7,832 nucleotides of DNA from Cryomorphaceae bacterium (GTDB lineage Bacteria > Bacteroidota > Bacteroidia > Flavobacteriales_D > Crocinitomicaceae): the NCBI GenBank assembly GCA_027485365.1, contig JAIXRD010000107.1:1-7832 (forward strand). The letters run 5' to 3'. Both the position numbers and the translations under genes were made by a program. Within the stretch, counting starts at the first letter, position 1; each line of letters begins with the position of its first letter. This document shows, one piece after another, positions 6,513-7,832 of the stretch. Below the pieces are notes generated by a model. It saw only the letters and a program-made list of their open reading frames with translations. It was not told the DNA's origin and did no database searches.

Positions 6513-6537
6513 CACCCCGTTTTGTATATACGGAGTG
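6513..6537 (-). other. 8-bp hairpin just after the desaturase gene, possible weak terminator
   Basis: CACCCCGT (6513-6520) pairs with ACGGAGTG (6530-6537), one G-T wobble on the minus strand, around a 9-nt loop. It begins 3 bp after the TAA of the desaturase gene. There is no T run after it on the minus strand, so it is not a canonical intrinsic terminator. It may protect the transcript end or act with Rho. Confidence 0.4.
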
Positions 6538-6540
6538 TAT

Positions 6541-7575
6541 TTAATAATTTTTAGTGTGGTGGTATCGATTCGAAAACCTAAGGCTTTTAACATCGTTGAA
6601 TCGAATGCCGTTTTCAATTAAAACGTCCTGCGCTGCTTTTCTTGTAAGTTGTCTGAGGTAGAAAGGTTCATTTACTACAAAGTGATGAATGGCGTGCGTA
6701 GCGCCAAAAAAGAAGCAAAACCATTGTAAGGGCGTGCTCCACCAAGGAGTGAAGACCTGTACTTGTTGAATAACGTTACCCGCTTCAACATCTCCCATGT
6801 AATGCATGTTGGATGAAACAAAATGCAAGGCGAATTGTCGAATTAAATTAGGAATGACGAGGAGAACCATAAGTGGCTCAATCCACTGCAACAACCCGTC
6901 GAATTGAGTTAAGGGATAGCCAATCCAATGAAATAGGTGAATCACTACAAAGGAATACCATAATATCGTTAGGGGTACTCCAAAGGGTAGTAGTCCGAGT
7001 AAAACGGTACGAATGATTAAGCGCATGTCGCTTTTACTTAGATTTCCTTTGTTATATTCTATAAGCATTTCTTTTCTTAGCCTTGGAATTCTTAAGATTC
7101 CGGATAACAATAAATCGGGGAGCACCAGTAAGCGGAGCAACGAAAGGCGATCTCCGTTGGTTATTCCGCGTTCTTCGATGTCGAAAGGCATACCGGAATG
7201 TTGATGGTGGAAATGATGCCAGTATTTTCGTATCCACGGATTTAAGCTGATTGGACGAAATATATAAACGCCCAACATCATGCAATGATATAGCAGAGGA
7301 ATACGCTTAAAGTAAAGTTCATGGATTAAATCGTGTTCTAATTCATGTAAGATTGAGGTTATAAACGCAATTGAAACGATGGTTAACCACGTTGGACAGA
7401 ACCCAATGAACCATGCGTAACCAAGGCTAATAAGTAAGGCTTGGCAACTTATTAATATTCCCAAACCAATTATGTCTTGATGTGTTGTCCAGGTATTTTT
7501 ACTCCTGTAACTTTCGTAAATCCCACGGACTTCTAGAATAATGGTTCTAATTTGCTGCTGTGTTTTTTCGTTCAT
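6541..7575 (-). CDS. Fatty acid desaturase / hydroxylase superfamily membrane protein
   Basis: A 344-residue integral membrane di-iron protein, family call from three histidine boxes. Numbering from the ATG at 7575: HELEHDLIH (77-85) gives HxxxH, HHFHHQH (120-126) gives HxxHH, and HAIHH (294-298) gives the last HxxHH. Additional H251 and H258 (NMHYMGD) lie between boxes 2 and 3, as in several hydroxylase branches. Hydrophobic stretches near 35-72, 89-106, 145-160, 190-218 and 231-245 fit the usual four-helix core with the His boxes on the cytosolic face. Family enzymes use oxygen and electrons to desaturate or hydroxylate acyl chains, carotenoids or alkanes; the substrate is not evident here. 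A TTG at 7596 would add seven hydrophobic residues and overlap the upstream gene's stop, so the ATG before NEKTQQQ is chosen. It starts 8 bp after the DUF4249-type gene ends, suggesting co-transcription; no promoter is evident between them. Confidence 0.88.
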   Translation of the reverse strand: MNEKTQQQIRTIILEVRGIYESYRSKNTWTTHQDIIGLGILISCQALLISLGYAWFIGFCPTWLTIVSIAFITSILHELEHDLIHELYFKRIPLLYHCMMLGVYIFRPISLNPWIRKYWHHFHHQHSGMPFDIEERGITNGDRLSLLRLLVLPDLLLSGILRIPRLRKEMLIEYNKGNLSKSDMRLIIRTVLLGLLPFGVPLTILWYSFVVIHLFHWIGYPLTQFDGLLQWIEPLMVLLVIPNLIRQFALHFVSSNMHYMGDVEAGNVIQQVQVFTPWWSTPLQWFCFFFGATHAIHHFVVNEPFYLRQLTRKAAQDVLIENGIRFNDVKSLRFSNRYHHTKNY

Positions 7576-7583
7576 AAGAAGAA

Positions 7584-7832
7584 TTAGGGGATACAAACCA
7601 AGGTGTCATACCAAGAAGAATAACCAGCCCACACCCCTAGGGCTCCATTACTGATATTACTCGGAATTAGTACGGGTGAAGAGAATGGACTGCCATTGCT
7701 TTCCATCTGAGATCTCATTTTATCAAAATAGGAGTAAACCGGCATTTCGATGTGTGAAAAGCGAATTACCACGCTATCTCCGTATTTGAAATGACGTTTG
7801 AATCCGGAAGGGTAGGTCGTATCTTTTTCAGG
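7584..7832 (-). CDS. C-terminal fragment of a DUF4249-like lipoprotein-family protein (runs off the window)
   Basis: An open frame of 82 codons enters from the right edge and stops at TAA 7584-7586. The start lies outside the window; the internal GTG at 7772 is not a credible start because the frame continues upstream without a stop. The visible part has a beta strand (DSVVIRFSHI), then a helix with YSYFDKMRSQMESNG, then SPVLIPSNISNGALGVWAGY. The order helix, NG-x-PF-x-x-P-V, PSNI, then G-x-LGVW/F-x-x-Y is the closing pattern of DUF4249 proteins, which are Bacteroidota cell-envelope lipoproteins often encoded near TonB-dependent receptors. The call rests on this tail only. The desaturase gene follows 8 bp downstream. 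Confidence 0.65.
   Translation of the reverse strand, partial: PEKDTTYPSGFKRHFKYGDSVVIRFSHIEMPVYSYFDKMRSQMESNGSPFSSPVLIPSNISNGALGVWAGYSSWYDTLVCIP

Noticed and set aside
7052..7285. 77-codon minus-strand frame inside the desaturase gene, and a 63-codon frame opposite it
   Set aside because: Out-of-frame overlaps of a gene with all three histidine boxes in place; Arg/Lys-rich shadow translation.

Overview
The window looks like ordinary chromosomal DNA from a member of the Bacteroidota, most likely an aquatic or environmental Flavobacteriia-type organism. The base composition is AT-leaning, there are no Shine-Dalgarno sequences before the genes, and leaders are A-rich. Two genes have a TAnnTTTG -7 promoter element close to the start, and several protein families (DUF4249, DUF2130, a signal-peptide barrel ending in Phe) are typical of the phylum. 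The species cannot be fixed from the sequence; Crocinitomicaceae or Cryomorphaceae-like is only a guess.

Layout. Positions 1-221 hold three tandem copies of a 74-bp hairpin-forming, REP-like noncoding unit, possibly continuing off the left edge. A minus-strand DUF2130 gene (269-1540) follows, with a coiled coil and a nuclease-like core. It is divergent from a tight two-gene plus-strand operon (1644-3383): an extended SDR dehydrogenase, then a membrane 5-alpha-reductase strikingly like the animal SRD5A1 type. This operon converges on a run of five minus-strand genes. In the order they are transcribed (right to left) these are a DUF4249 lipoprotein-family C-terminus (entering from beyond 7832), a fatty-acid-desaturase-fold protein (6541-7575), a cytosolic protein with a UVR-like motif (5578-6459), a histone-deacetylase-fold amidohydrolase (4529-5461) and a predicted outer-membrane beta-barrel (3567-4463).

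Transcription units. Strong Rho-independent terminators follow the UVR-motif gene (5548-5573) and the barrel gene (3508-3544), both serving the minus strand. The DUF4249 and desaturase genes are 8 bp apart and probably co-transcribed. The UVR-motif gene appears to have its own promoter at 6478-6485. The HDAC and barrel genes are 65 bp apart, with a small inverted repeat between them.

Functional reading. The one clear biochemical pair is the SDR plus 5-alpha-reductase, which together resemble the 3-beta-hydroxysteroid dehydrogenase / delta-4 reductase logic of steroid or isoprenoid-lipid reduction. The rest looks like housekeeping or lineage-specific accessory genes. I see no phage, IS element, CRISPR array, tRNA, rRNA or recognised defence system. 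The three minus-strand genes at 4529, 5578 and 6541 open upstream with TTG codons, but an in-frame ATG a few codons downstream is the better start, and the shorter coordinates are given here.
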